Assembly (NCBI GenBank): GCA_013299115.1
Contig: JAAFKA010000004.1
Span: 186,001-250,000 of the forward strand
Direction: 5' to 3'
Source of the DNA: Cytophagales bacterium
GTDB taxonomy: Bacteria; Bacteroidota; Bacteroidia; Cytophagales; Thermoflexibacteraceae
Length of the DNA: 64,000 bases
Position numbers and translations under genes: made by a program. The notes below the pieces were generated by a model, which did no database searches, was not told the origin of the DNA, and saw only the letters and a program-made list of their open reading frames with translations. Positions 23,621 through 31,133 of this stretch are shown piece by piece (position 1 is the first letter of the stretch; every line of letters starts with the position of its first letter).

Positions 23621-24928
23621 TTATTGATTTGCCTCCAACCAATCTTCAGGATTAATTCGCTGAAGTCCTTTCCAAATTTGAAACTGTAATTCAGGATAGC
23701 CATCTGCATTTTTGCCTACACTTCCTATGTTTTCGCCTTCTTTTACTTTTTCGCCAACTCTCACTTTGGCATTTTCAAGTTTACCATACACTGTGTAATA
23801 TTCACCATGTTGCACCATTACCAATGTACCCACGCCTTGAATAATATTGACAGCTACCACCTCACCCGCAAAAACAGCCATTACTTTTTCTCCATTTTGG
23901 GTGCGAATGTCTATGCCATGATTTTCTAAGTTAATTTTAGGATAAACAGGGTGCTGATAGACCCCAAATTTGCCACTGATATAACCTGAACTCACAGGCC
24001 ACCGCAAATTGTGTTTGGTTTCTGCAAAAGCCATGAACAAAGGTTTTTTGCGTGTATTTTCTTTGTTTTCCTTATTTTCTTTGACTGTTGTAGGGCTTTT
24101 TTTAACTGCATTCGCAAGGGCTTTTTCGTTTTCTATGCGTACAAAATCCTCTATTTCCTTGCGTTTTGCTTCTGTATTGTTCTTTTTTATGGCTTGTTGG
24201 GCTATTTTGTCCATCTCTGCCAATGCTTTTTTGCTCCGTTCTATGTCTGTATTAAGTTGCAAAGCCTGATGTTTCAGTTTAGACAAGGTATAGTTGTATT
24301 TGGCTTGCGTATCCTCAAACTTTTCATTTTGCTCTAACTTTTCTTTCAACACCTCATCTTTTGCTGCTTTGTCTTGGTGCAATTTATCTTGTTCTTTTTT
24401 AAGCAATTCGGTTTTATGCTTGATGTCGTCTATTTGTATTTTCCGCCTTCGCAAATACTGTTCGTAGTATTCTTTGCGAGATAGTAATTCACTCACATCT
24501 TTTGAAGAAAAATACAAAGACAACACCATTTTTGCCCACACCGACTCCTTCGCCGCATACGCCTTGATAACAGCAGCATATTCATCACGCAGTTTGCTCA
24601 ACTCTTTGTCCTTGTTATAGATAGCAACTTCTCTGTCTTTTATTTGTTCTTCATAACTTAAAATGGCGTTTTGCAACTCTGTAATAAATTCTTTTCTCGA
24701 ATCTAATTGGTGTTTAAGTGCATTAAGTTTACTTAAACTTTCTTTTTGTTCATGTTGGTTGTTTTCCAAATGACGCTGTGCATCATTGATTTTTTTAAGG
24801 TATTTATGTCTTTCTGCATCTAAATCAGCCGTTGGAGTCGTTTGTACAGGCTCATTTTGGGCTACAAGGCAAGTAAAGGGCAACCAACAAATTGCCCATA
24901 GCAGCCAGCTTAATTTTTTTGTTTTCAT
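23621..24928 (-). CDS. EnvC-like murein hydrolase activator with degenerate M23 domain
   Basis: A 435-residue exported protein: signal peptide, long coiled coils (about 35-265), a linker, then a LytM/M23 domain (about 315-432). M23 peptidases bind zinc through an H-x(n)-D motif and a final H-x-H. Here NHGIDIRT is kept, but the expected HxH reads QFQ in PELQFQIW. The enzyme is therefore probably catalytically dead, like E. coli EnvC, and would act by activating an amidase during cell separation. An amidase of the right type is encoded at 55983-57080. It lies between the SGNH gene and the TonB-like gene, all leftward. Confidence 0.9.
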   Translation of the reverse strand: MKTKKLSWLLWAICWLPFTCLVAQNEPVQTTPTADLDAERHKYLKKINDAQRHLENNQHEQKESLSKLNALKHQLDSRKEFITELQNAILSYEEQIKDREVAIYNKDKELSKLRDEYAAVIKAYAAKESVWAKMVLSLYFSSKDVSELLSRKEYYEQYLRRRKIQIDDIKHKTELLKKEQDKLHQDKAAKDEVLKEKLEQNEKFEDTQAKYNYTLSKLKHQALQLNTDIERSKKALAEMDKIAQQAIKKNNTEAKRKEIEDFVRIENEKALANAVKKSPTTVKENKENKENTRKKPLFMAFAETKHNLRWPVSSGYISGKFGVYQHPVYPKINLENHGIDIRTQNGEKVMAVFAGEVVAVNIIQGVGTLVMVQHGEYYTVYGKLENAKVRVGEKVKEGENIGSVGKNADGYPELQFQIWKGLQRINPEDWLEANQ

Positions 24929-24971
24929 GGTTGTTTGTTGTTTTATTGCAATAGTAAATAAACCCTAAACT

Positions 24972-25832
24972 TTATTTTGCTTTAATGACAAAAGTAATTT
25001 TGCCTATTGTAACCGCAGGGCGTATGCCTTCGGTGGTTGGACTGAAGGTGAGGTCGTAAATAGCTTTTTCGTATAAATTGGCTACTGTACGGCTTACTGT
25101 GCTGTAAATATTTTTGACTGCAATGACTTCACCGTCTTCGTCTATTTTGATTTCAAATACAATTTTGCCTGTGTCTGCGGAGTTATCTGTTACTATGGGC
25201 TTTTCGTCCCAAACCCAGCCTGTCATTTCTAAGGAAGTACCACCACCCATACCGCCGTTGCCTAATAGAGCATCAGCATTAACATCACCATTGGGTTTGC
25301 CCATATCACCTACTGTGCCTTCTTTGTTGCCATTATTATTGCCACCTGCCTGAGAAACTTTGCTATCATCTGTACCTTCTGTGTTACCTTTTGCGAGTGT
25401 AGTTTGCGGATTGGGCGTAGGCTCAGGTTTAGTCGTTTCTTTGACAGCTACTTTGCTTGTTTCTTTTGCAACTACTGCGGGACTTTCTTTGTCGTCTGTG
25501 GTCAAGACATTGTTTTTCCCCTCTTGATTAACCACCTGATTTTGAGCCTGTTGTATTACTTTATTATCTGTAAATTGTGTCTGCGTTACTTCTTGTTTGG
25601 TGGCAGCTTGTTGGTTTTCTTTGTTGGTAGAGTTGTTGGCGGAGTTGTAGGTTTGCAGCGTGCCAAAACCCTCATTGCTATTGCCATAATTGACAGCCAC
25701 GCCAAACTCTAATTTTACTTCTTCTTCGGGTGTATTGGCAGCTACCAATAAAAAAATTAGCAATAAAAGGCTATGAATACCAACGGTAGCCCATAATCCA
25801 ATACGGCGACTTTGTTTTTCGTAGTGTTGCAC
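24972..25832 (-). CDS. TonB-like energy transducer protein
   Basis: A 286-residue inner-membrane protein. One N-terminal transmembrane helix (IGLWATVGIHSLLLLIFLLV, about 12-31) follows a short basic cytosolic segment, as in TonB. A long low-complexity periplasmic linker (about 50-190) leads to a C-terminal domain (about 205-286) resembling the TonB fold (GKIVFEIKIDEDGEVIAVKN, AIYDLTFSPT). The usual ExbB/ExbD partners are not adjacent upstream within the window. It would couple the proton gradient to outer-membrane transport, but the receptor is unknown. A good promoter lies upstream at 25864-25894. Confidence 0.8.
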   Translation of the reverse strand: MQHYEKQSRRIGLWATVGIHSLLLLIFLLVAANTPEEEVKLEFGVAVNYGNSNEGFGTLQTYNSANNSTNKENQQAATKQEVTQTQFTDNKVIQQAQNQVVNQEGKNNVLTTDDKESPAVVAKETSKVAVKETTKPEPTPNPQTTLAKGNTEGTDDSKVSQAGGNNNGNKEGTVGDMGKPNGDVNADALLGNGGMGGGTSLEMTGWVWDEKPIVTDNSADTGKIVFEIKIDEDGEVIAVKNIYSTVSRTVANLYEKAIYDLTFSPTTEGIRPAVTIGKITFVIKAK

Positions 25833-25863
25833 GGTTATATTGAGTGTTGAAGATTATTACTAT

Positions 25864-25894
25864 CAAAATTAAAATATTTATTTGTGCTTTGCAA
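25864..25894 (-). promoter_or_regulatory. Bacteroidota-type promoter for the TonB-like gene
   Basis: Minus strand: TTG (25892-25894), 20 nt, then TAATTTTG (25864-25871). Spacing and -7 both match consensus. Confidence 0.6.
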
Positions 25895-26025
25895 TTTTTG
25901 ATAGTAGTAAAAATATAATAGCCCAATAAATTAACGAGGAGTTATATAGTTTTGAGAATATTTTTTTGCTTTTTACTCCGCCAACATTGGTCTTGATAGA
26001 GTTTTGGTATTACTGTGTGGAGTTG

Positions 26026-27423
26026 CTACTTTTTCGAGAGCATAATCTCCACTCGTCTGTTAAAAGGTCGGGTTTTTTCGTTTCGGTTGTCGGCAATGGG
26101 TTTAGTGCCTCCGTAGCCTATGTGGGTAATTCGTTCAGGTTTGATTTTGCCCTGCTGCACCAAATAATTTTTTACTGCCAAACTCCGTTCTTCTGATAGG
26201 CGTTGATTTGCCATCGGGTTGCCTATGTTGTCTGTATGCCCTGCTATTTCAAGGGATAAAGTAGGGTTTTCGTTCAGCAACTTGCCCAGTTTGTCTAATT
26301 CTCCCAAAGAGGCAGGCGTCAAAACAGCTTTGCTTTGCTCGAAGGCAATATTGAGTTTGATAGACTTGTTGAGCAATTGGTTGCTAACAGTCGAAATATC
26401 GGCTAAGGACAATGCTTTTTCTTTGTCTGTTTTCAGTTTTGGCTCGTCTAACTGCGGTTCGTTGGGTTGCTGCACCACTTTTGCCTGCACTTGACTTATT
26501 TTGAACAAGCCTTTGCCCTCTGTTCCCACCCAAACATCACCTTTGAGGTCGGCTGCAATATCTAAGGCTGCCTCGCTGCTAAAACCTTGCTCTTTGCCGT
26601 AAACAGTCCAGTTGCCTTTGTCTAAGCAAGCCACTTTGCTGGCTGCCAACCAACATTTTCCTGTGGCATCGAAGGCTATTTCTTTGATACGGTCTTTGTT
26701 TATGGCTTCGGGCAAAGCAATGGGTTTCCAAGTATCGAAGTTTTCGTATTTCCAGAACTCTGTTTTTTCGTTGGTAAGCATGGTTATCCACAAAGCTCCG
26801 TCATATTCGGCTATGGCATTGATTTGTCCGTTGGGCTTTTCCTTTCTCCATTTTTTGCCCTCGTTTTCAAGTACATACAAACCTTTTTCTGTACCTGCCC
26901 ATACGTTATTGTTTTTGTCGGCAAAGAGAGCAAAAACTCTGCTGCTACCCAAATTGGAATTTTCGGGGTCATAAAAAGTATTTTGCCCGTTTTTGTCTTG
27001 TTTTACTATTCCTTTTTCGTAAAGAGCCACCCAAAGATTTTGGTTGTTGTCTATGTCCACTCCACTTACCACATTGTCGCCAAATTCTCTGAAGGTAAAG
27101 TATTTCCAATCATTGTTGGCAAGGCAATACACTTGGCTGTTGTACGTGCCTATCCACTTGCGACCCTCCTCGTCTATGGTTATGTAGTTGGTGGCTAAGG
27201 TTTTGGCAGCAGGTGGCAATCTAAGTTGTAACACATCGCCCACCAAATAATACAAACCTTGTTCGGTGGCAATCCATTTGTTATCTTGAAAATCAACAGC
27301 CACACAATTTACCACCTTCACAGGCAATTTGCTAAATTCATATACACTGTAATCTTGCCCTTGCAAGGGTGCTGCAATCATACCCAAAGGCAGAAAAGTT
27401 AAGAGTAGTCGTAAAGTAATCAT
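26026..27423 (-). CDS. Reg_prop-repeat protein with C-terminal OmpA domain
   Basis: About 465 residues from the preferred ATG at 27423, which gives a clean signal peptide (MITLRLLLTFLPLGM...QGQ). The upstream frame to 27489 adds an unlikely extension. Residues about 25-325 form several ligand-binding/beta-propeller repeats of the Reg_prop type (NKWIATEQGLYYL, NLWVALYEKGI, NVWAGTEKGLY, DVWVGTEGKGLF). The C-terminal 120 residues are an OmpA-like peptidoglycan-binding domain (IAGHTDNIGNPMANQRLSEE, THIGYGGTKP, NRRVEIML). It is probably an outer-membrane or periplasmic protein held to the cell wall. Unlike hybrid two-component sensors with similar repeats, it has no kinase. Confidence 0.87.
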   Translation of the reverse strand: MITLRLLLTFLPLGMIAAPLQGQDYSVYEFSKLPVKVVNCVAVDFQDNKWIATEQGLYYLVGDVLQLRLPPAAKTLATNYITIDEEGRKWIGTYNSQVYCLANNDWKYFTFREFGDNVVSGVDIDNNQNLWVALYEKGIVKQDKNGQNTFYDPENSNLGSSRVFALFADKNNNVWAGTEKGLYVLENEGKKWRKEKPNGQINAIAEYDGALWITMLTNEKTEFWKYENFDTWKPIALPEAINKDRIKEIAFDATGKCWLAASKVACLDKGNWTVYGKEQGFSSEAALDIAADLKGDVWVGTEGKGLFKISQVQAKVVQQPNEPQLDEPKLKTDKEKALSLADISTVSNQLLNKSIKLNIAFEQSKAVLTPASLGELDKLGKLLNENPTLSLEIAGHTDNIGNPMANQRLSEERSLAVKNYLVQQGKIKPERITHIGYGGTKPIADNRNEKTRPFNRRVEIMLSKK

Positions 27424-27553
27424 TGATTTGAGTTTGTAGGATAAAATTGTTTCAAAAAATATAATTGATTTAGACAATTCAAAATGCAAGCCAAATTATT
27501 GCTTATAGCTATAACGAGGAATAAATTAGACATTCTGTTGGTATCAGTTATTT

Positions 27554-27649
27554 TTAGGCTTTCTTTTGTTTGCCTTCTTTCGCCCACCGCAAAGCTCTTG
27601 CTTTTACTACATCTTTTTTGGCTACTCTTTCGGCAGGTGTTGGTAGCAT
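27554..27649 (-). CDS. Small ORF, 31 codons, hypothetical
   Basis: An ATG-initiated frame encoding MLPTPAERVAKKDVVKARAL followed by a short basic tail. It is lysine/arginine-rich. I cannot assign it. It may be the remnant of a larger protein or a genuine small basic peptide, and a hairpin lies directly upstream. Confidence 0.25.
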   Translation of the reverse strand: MLPTPAERVAKKDVVKARALRWAKEGKQKKA

Positions 27650-27655
27650 AAAATA

Positions 27656-27715
27656 TTAGGAACGAAAATTAAATAAATTTTAAGAAAAGGCAGTTTATTT
27701 AATTTTCATTCCTAA
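27656..27715. repeat. Hairpin with 22-bp arms
   Basis: The left arm (27656-27677) and right arm (27694-27715) match at 21 of 22 positions. The arm starts TTAGGAACGAAAATTAAATA. It abuts the next inverted-repeat element. Confidence 0.7.
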
Positions 27716-27840
27716 TGGTTTAGGCAGCCCCGTCTAGACCTTGACAAGCGTAGAAAATAGACAACGTAGCTTTTTTCCCAAATTAATGTAATTTTTCTTA
27801 CGCTTGTCAAGGTGCGAAAAGCACGGGGCTACCTAAGCCA
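27716..27840. repeat. Inverted-repeat element with GCAGCCCCGTC / CACGGGGCTACC ends
   Basis: GGTTTAGGCAGCCCCGT and CCTTGACAAGCGTA on the left are mirrored by TACGCTTGTCAAGG and ACGGGGCTACCTAAGCC on the right. A half copy lies at 28374-28413. Confidence 0.7.
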
Positions 27841-27947
27841 TTGACAACGTAAGAAAAATTGACAACGTAACAAAAACAACGTAACAAAAACAACGTAACA
27901 AAAATTACAAATAATTCCCCACCCTTATCACTTCTGCAAACCTCCGC

Positions 27948-28337
27948 CTACTTCCCCGCCATTTTCTCCACCAAGCCCCGCAGATACTGGTTTTCGTCTT
28001 TGAGTTGCAAGATTTGGGCTTCATACAATTCACGTTCTTTTTCGGAAACTTCGCAGATGATGATGCTGGCGATTTTGTTGTCGGAGATATTTTGAATAGT
28101 ATTGTTTGTTAATGCCACAACTGATTTTTCTAAGTCTATCAAATCTCCTAACTTGACTTTCAGAATTTCGGCTATTTTGTCTTATTTATCGAGGTTTATA
28201 GCACTATCTCCTCTTTCTATTTTGCCATAGCCATTGGAGGTAATACCCAATTCGTCTGCCATAGATTGCTGGGTAAGATTTTGCTTTTCACGAACCAATC
28301 TTATTTTTTCGCCAATTTTTTCGCTTAGTTTTTTCAT
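27948..28337 (-). pseudogene. XRE-family HTH regulator with an in-frame stop
   Basis: The minus strand from the ATG at 28335-28337 encodes an XRE helix-turn-helix (RLVREKQNLTQQSMADELGI, GYGKIERGDSAINLDK). A TAA at 28182-28184 (codon 52) interrupts it. The same frame then resumes with DKIAEILKVKLGDLI and a coiled-coil tail (EKERELYEAQILQLKDENQY) ending KMAGK. The C-terminal half is otherwise intact. A partial second copy of the tail is at 30560-30697. Function would be DNA-binding repression, as often seen for small stand-alone or toxin-linked regulators, but the stop suggests loss of function. Confidence 0.85.
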
Positions 28338-28373
28338 TTGTTTGGTTTTTTGTTGTTGACTCTACGTTGTCAA

Positions 28374-28413
28374 TGCCTTAGGCAGCCCCGTCCAGACCTT
28401 GACAAGCGTAAGA
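28374..28413. repeat. Half copy of the GCAGCCCCGTC element
   Basis: CCTTAGGCAGCCCCGTCCAG followed by ACCTTGACAAGCGTAAGAA repeats the left arm of the element at 27716-27840. No matching right arm is present here. Confidence 0.65.
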
Positions 28414-28503
28414 ATACTAAGACTATAAATTATTTTCTTAGTATTTTAATAATTTTGCGAACTACCAAAAAATTTAAAGAAATAGTAACTGATGTATCAA
28501 AAC

Positions 28504-29211
28504 CTACTCTCTTACCTTTAGTAACAAACTAACATAAAAACGGTTTTCGTGTAATTTGTGAACTTGATAAGCTACTTTCTCACTCAAACATAAAATATTA
28601 ATCAAAATATGAAGCATATTGCGGGAAACATTATTTATATTAAGGTCATAGTTTCCTATAAGAAAAGTAGAAGACATATACATTTTAACAATATCTTTAC
28701 AGTCTTGTAATGTTATTTCATTTCTATACAAAATACTATTTACAAAATGATTTATCCATATATCAGTATGGTCAAAAGTATTTTGGTATTGTAATAGAAT
28801 GCCATCAGAACTTTTTGATATTGAAATTTTCCAAGTAAATAATTTACTTTCAGTTTTATAAAAAACAACAGGCTGATTAAATTCAAGCAAACATAGGTAA
28901 ATATTAATAATTCTTTTCTTCAATTTAGTTGGTATAAAATTATTTTCAAGGCAATGCTCCATGTTTTTTAATTCATCTAAACAGTTTCTACGAAATTGTT
29001 TATGAATATCCTCATAAATAGGCTTTAAAGTATAAACAGAATTTAAAGCATAAATAGAATTAAAAGCATATTTAGAGTAGTCTGCTGAACTTTCAAAATC
29101 TTCCATTGCTTTATCTATCAAGTCTTTATCAAAATTAAGACAGGTTTCAAAAAGCAAATTATTTTCTAATTCTTCTTGAAATGATACAAAAAGTTCATCG
29201 TTAGATAACAT
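28504..29211 (-). CDS. Hypothetical protein, 235 residues
   Basis: I do not recognise this protein. It is leucine- and asparagine-rich, without a signal peptide or membrane segments, and predicted mostly helical. A YALNSVYTLKP run near residue 55 is slightly repetitive (NSIYALNSVYTL). Codon use is more AT-rich than in the core genes, which fits accessory DNA. It lies between the broken XRE gene and a composite palindrome and has no obvious partner. The start at 29211 is the first ATG. Confidence 0.6.
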   Translation of the reverse strand: MLSNDELFVSFQEELENNLLFETCLNFDKDLIDKAMEDFESSADYSKYAFNSIYALNSVYTLKPIYEDIHKQFRRNCLDELKNMEHCLENNFIPTKLKKRIINIYLCLLEFNQPVVFYKTESKLFTWKISISKSSDGILLQYQNTFDHTDIWINHFVNSILYRNEITLQDCKDIVKMYMSSTFLIGNYDLNINNVSRNMLHILINILCLSEKVAYQVHKLHENRFYVSLLLKVRE

Positions 29212-29284
29212 ATTGAAGGTTTATTTAAAATTAAGTATGTGCAAAAACTACAAATAGTTTCTTTAAATTATGTCTAAAAAACTA

Positions 29285-29458
29285 AGAAGCTATTTGAATT
29301 AACTCCGTAGGAGTGCAATATTTGTAGAAAATGGCATTTTTAGAATAAAATAACCCCGTAGGGGTGGAATATTTCACTCCTACGGAGTTCTTTACTCTAA
29401 TTAATTTATAAGTTTCTACAAATATTTCATTCCTACGGAATTAATTCAAACAGCTTCT
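29285..29458. repeat. Composite palindromic element, 174 bp
   Basis: The outer arms (29285-29330 and 29413-29458) match at about 42 of 46 positions. They enclose an inner inverted pair based on CCCCGTAGGGG and CTCCTACGGAGTT. The plan is like the elements at 54081-54308 and 63560-63740, with different sequence. Confidence 0.8.
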
Positions 29459-29468
29459 AAGATTTTAA

Positions 29469-29768
29469 TTATTCGCCATATCTATCTACTTTTATTGAAG
29501 TAAGGGCAGCAAAAAGACCAAAAAAAGATGCAATCATAATAGAACGACTATCTGCAAAAGTCTTATAAGTGATTGATTTACGAGATGCTCGTTTTTGCCC
29601 TTCGCAATCTCCTTCATTTATACAAGCTGTATGGTATCGTGCACCAATTAAGGACATAAAACCAAAAGAGAAAAAAAGAATAGCCTTTAAAATCGTTTTT
29701 TTCCAAGACGTTGGCTTATCTTTATCACGAATTTGCTTTTTTCTTTTGAAAATATTCCACATAATCAA
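29469..29768 (-). CDS. Small membrane protein
   Basis: Up to 99 residues, starting at the first ATG or at the third codon, MWNIFKRKK. A basic N-terminus is followed by two hydrophobic helices (about 28-43 and 75-92) separated by a short loop with two cysteines. I recognise no family. It lies between two accessory elements. Confidence 0.5.
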   Translation of the reverse strand: MIMWNIFKRKKQIRDKDKPTSWKKTILKAILFFSFGFMSLIGARYHTACINEGDCEGQKRASRKSITYKTFADSRSIMIASFFGLFAALTSIKVDRYGE

Positions 29769-29898
29769 TATGATTATAAAATTGTTTGTTATTCTTTATA
29801 CGTTTTGCATAAATTTTAGTTTTGTCATTTTGTTCTACGTTGTTAATAGACCATTGATAATGTAAGAAAAATGACAACGTCAATTTTTTATCAATTTT

Positions 29899-29930
29899 TT
29901 TGTTCCCCAACGCCTAAATCACTATATTTG
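29899..29930 (+). promoter_or_regulatory. Promoter of the 29953 antitoxin-like gene
   Basis: TTTG (29899-29902), 20 nt, then TATATTTG (29923-29930). Both boxes and the spacing fit, 22 nt before the ATG. Confidence 0.7.
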
Positions 29931-29952
29931 ACAAACAAAACTAAAATTACAG

Positions 29953-30174
29953 ATGACTATTCCACACACAAATTATGTAGTTGATAATCAAGGGCAAAAA
30001 ATGTTTGTGCAGTTAAATATACAAGACTGGGAAAATTTTGTCAATGAATTTAGACGAATAGAAAGTATGCTATTTTTGAGAAATAAACTTAAAAATGCTT
30101 TTTCAGAAGTGCGCCAAATTCAGACAGGTTTGAAAACTGGAACAACGCTAAACGACTTCTTGAATGAATTGTAA
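29953..30174 (+). CDS. Antitoxin-like small protein
   Basis: A 73-residue protein with a beta-rich start (VVDNQGQKMFVQLNIQDWENFVNEFRRIE) and a helical tail ending TLNDFLNEL. This arrangement is common in Phd/RelB-type antitoxins of Bacteroidota. No toxin gene follows. The next gene, 39 nt away, is a DUF433 protein, which would normally pair with a DUF5615 toxin. The toxin partners of both may have been lost here. The identity is inferred from size and context. Confidence 0.5.
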   Translation: MTIPHTNYVVDNQGQKMFVQLNIQDWENFVNEFRRIESMLFLRNKLKNAFSEVRQIQTGLKTGTTLNDFLNEL

Positions 30175-30213
30175 AAAATAAACAATGGACAAATAAAACT
30201 AAAAACAGAAACT

Positions 30214-30438
30214 ATGGAATGGCAAAACTATATAGTGTCTAATCCCAAAATTTTATATGGCAAACCACATATCAAAGGCACACGAATTGGCGTAGATTTG
30301 GTGCTTGAAAAACTATCTTTGGGCGAAAATATCGAGCAGTTGCTCAATTCTTATCCGCATATAAGCACCGCAAGTATTTTGGCTTGCTTGTATTTTGCTG
30401 CCCAACATATAGAAAAGCAACCTGTCAAAGGTTATTGA
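30214..30438 (+). CDS. DUF433 antitoxin-like protein without its toxin
   Basis: A 74-residue DUF433 protein. The signature GKPHIKGTRIGVDLVLEKLSLG followed by ISTASILACLYFAA is typical. In this family the protein usually sits upstream of a PIN-like DUF5615 toxin and binds DNA as the antitoxin of a VapBC45-like pair. A full pair is present at 48955-49531. No DUF5615 frame follows here. Palindrome B (30422-30490) begins inside the last codons and is followed by the XRE-tail remnant. The protein is complete, ending KGY. Confidence 0.85.
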   Translation: MEWQNYIVSNPKILYGKPHIKGTRIGVDLVLEKLSLGENIEQLLNSYPHISTASILACLYFAAQHIEKQPVKGY

Positions 30439-30490
30439 TAAAGATGACATCTTTTAAAAAGATGTCATCTTTATCAATAACCTTTGACAG
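30422..30490. repeat. Long perfect palindrome B (shared core AGATGACATCTTTT)
   Basis: 34-bp arms (30422-30455 and 30457-30490) are perfect around a central A. The inner 14 bp equal those of palindromes A and C. The outer 20 bp, CTGTCAAAGGTTATTGATAA, are the last coding bases of the DUF433 gene including its stop. Their inverted copy follows downstream. Confidence 0.95.
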
Positions 30491-30559
30491 CTACCCAAAA
30501 ACATAAAATTTCCCCTACAAATAATTCCCCACCCTAATTATATCTGCAAACACCCCTGC

Positions 30560-30697
30560 CTACTTCCCCGCCATTTTCTCCACCAAGCCCCGCAGATACT
30601 GGTTTTCATCTTTTAGTTGTGTTATTTGGGCTTCGTACAATTCACGTTCTTTTTCGGAAACTTCGCAGATGATAATGCTGGGTATTTTTATTTTAAA
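30560..30697 (-). pseudogene. Remnant copy of the XRE regulator C-terminus
   Basis: The minus strand encodes KIPSIIICEVSEKERELYEA, then QITQLKDENQYLRGLVEK and MAGK before a stop at 30560-30562. This is almost the same as the tail of the broken XRE gene at 27948-28337. Similarity extends into the 3' flank (ACAAATAATTCCCCACCCT). The HTH part is missing. It is a duplication scar. Confidence 0.8.
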
Positions 30698-30770
30698 TTT
30701 TCATAGTAAATCATATTTTGATTTTCAATTTAGTGTATTAACTTTGGGGGTAAATTAAAAGCAATAAAAA

Positions 30771-31133
30771 ATGGATTATAGATTAGAAAATTTGTCAGAA
30801 GACGACTTTGAGAAACTTGTAAATATACTTTGCCAAAAAAAGTTAGGTACAGGAACTGTAAGTTTTTCAAAAGGAAAAGACGGGGGACGTGATGGACGTT
30901 TTAAAGGAACTGCAAATAGTTATCCTTCTGACAAAGATTTATGGAATGGTAAATTTATAATTCAAGCCAAGCATACAACAGATTATCAGGCAAGTTGCTC
31001 TGATAATACATTTTTTGGAAATAAAACAAGTTTGATAAATGGCGAAATTGATAAAATAAAAAAGTTAAAAAGCAACGGCGAAATAGATAATTATTTGCTA
31101 TTCACTAATCGTAAAGAAACTGAAAATAGGTGA
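30771..31133 (+). pseudogene. Restriction-endonuclease-like protein truncated by an insertion sequence
   Basis: The frame encodes 120 residues of a PD-(D/E)XK-type nuclease. An N-terminal helix (SEDDFEKLVNILCQKKLGTG) is followed by SKGKDGGRDGRFKG with the conserved Asp and FIIQAKHT, the Q-A-K catalytic motif. LLFTNRKETENR then ends at a stop supplied by the insertion sequence, whose terminal repeat starts at 31130. I could not find the rest of the gene on the other side. It may have been a restriction or abortive-infection enzyme. Confidence 0.75.

Larger units (their letters stand above)
27490..27947. other. Repeat-filled intergenic region
   Basis: This stretch holds a doubtful 31-codon frame (27554-27649), a 22-bp near-perfect hairpin (27656-27715), a larger inverted-repeat element (27716-27840), and several ACAACGTAAC(A) direct repeats (about 27843-27904). 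No other gene is supported. Confidence 0.6.
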
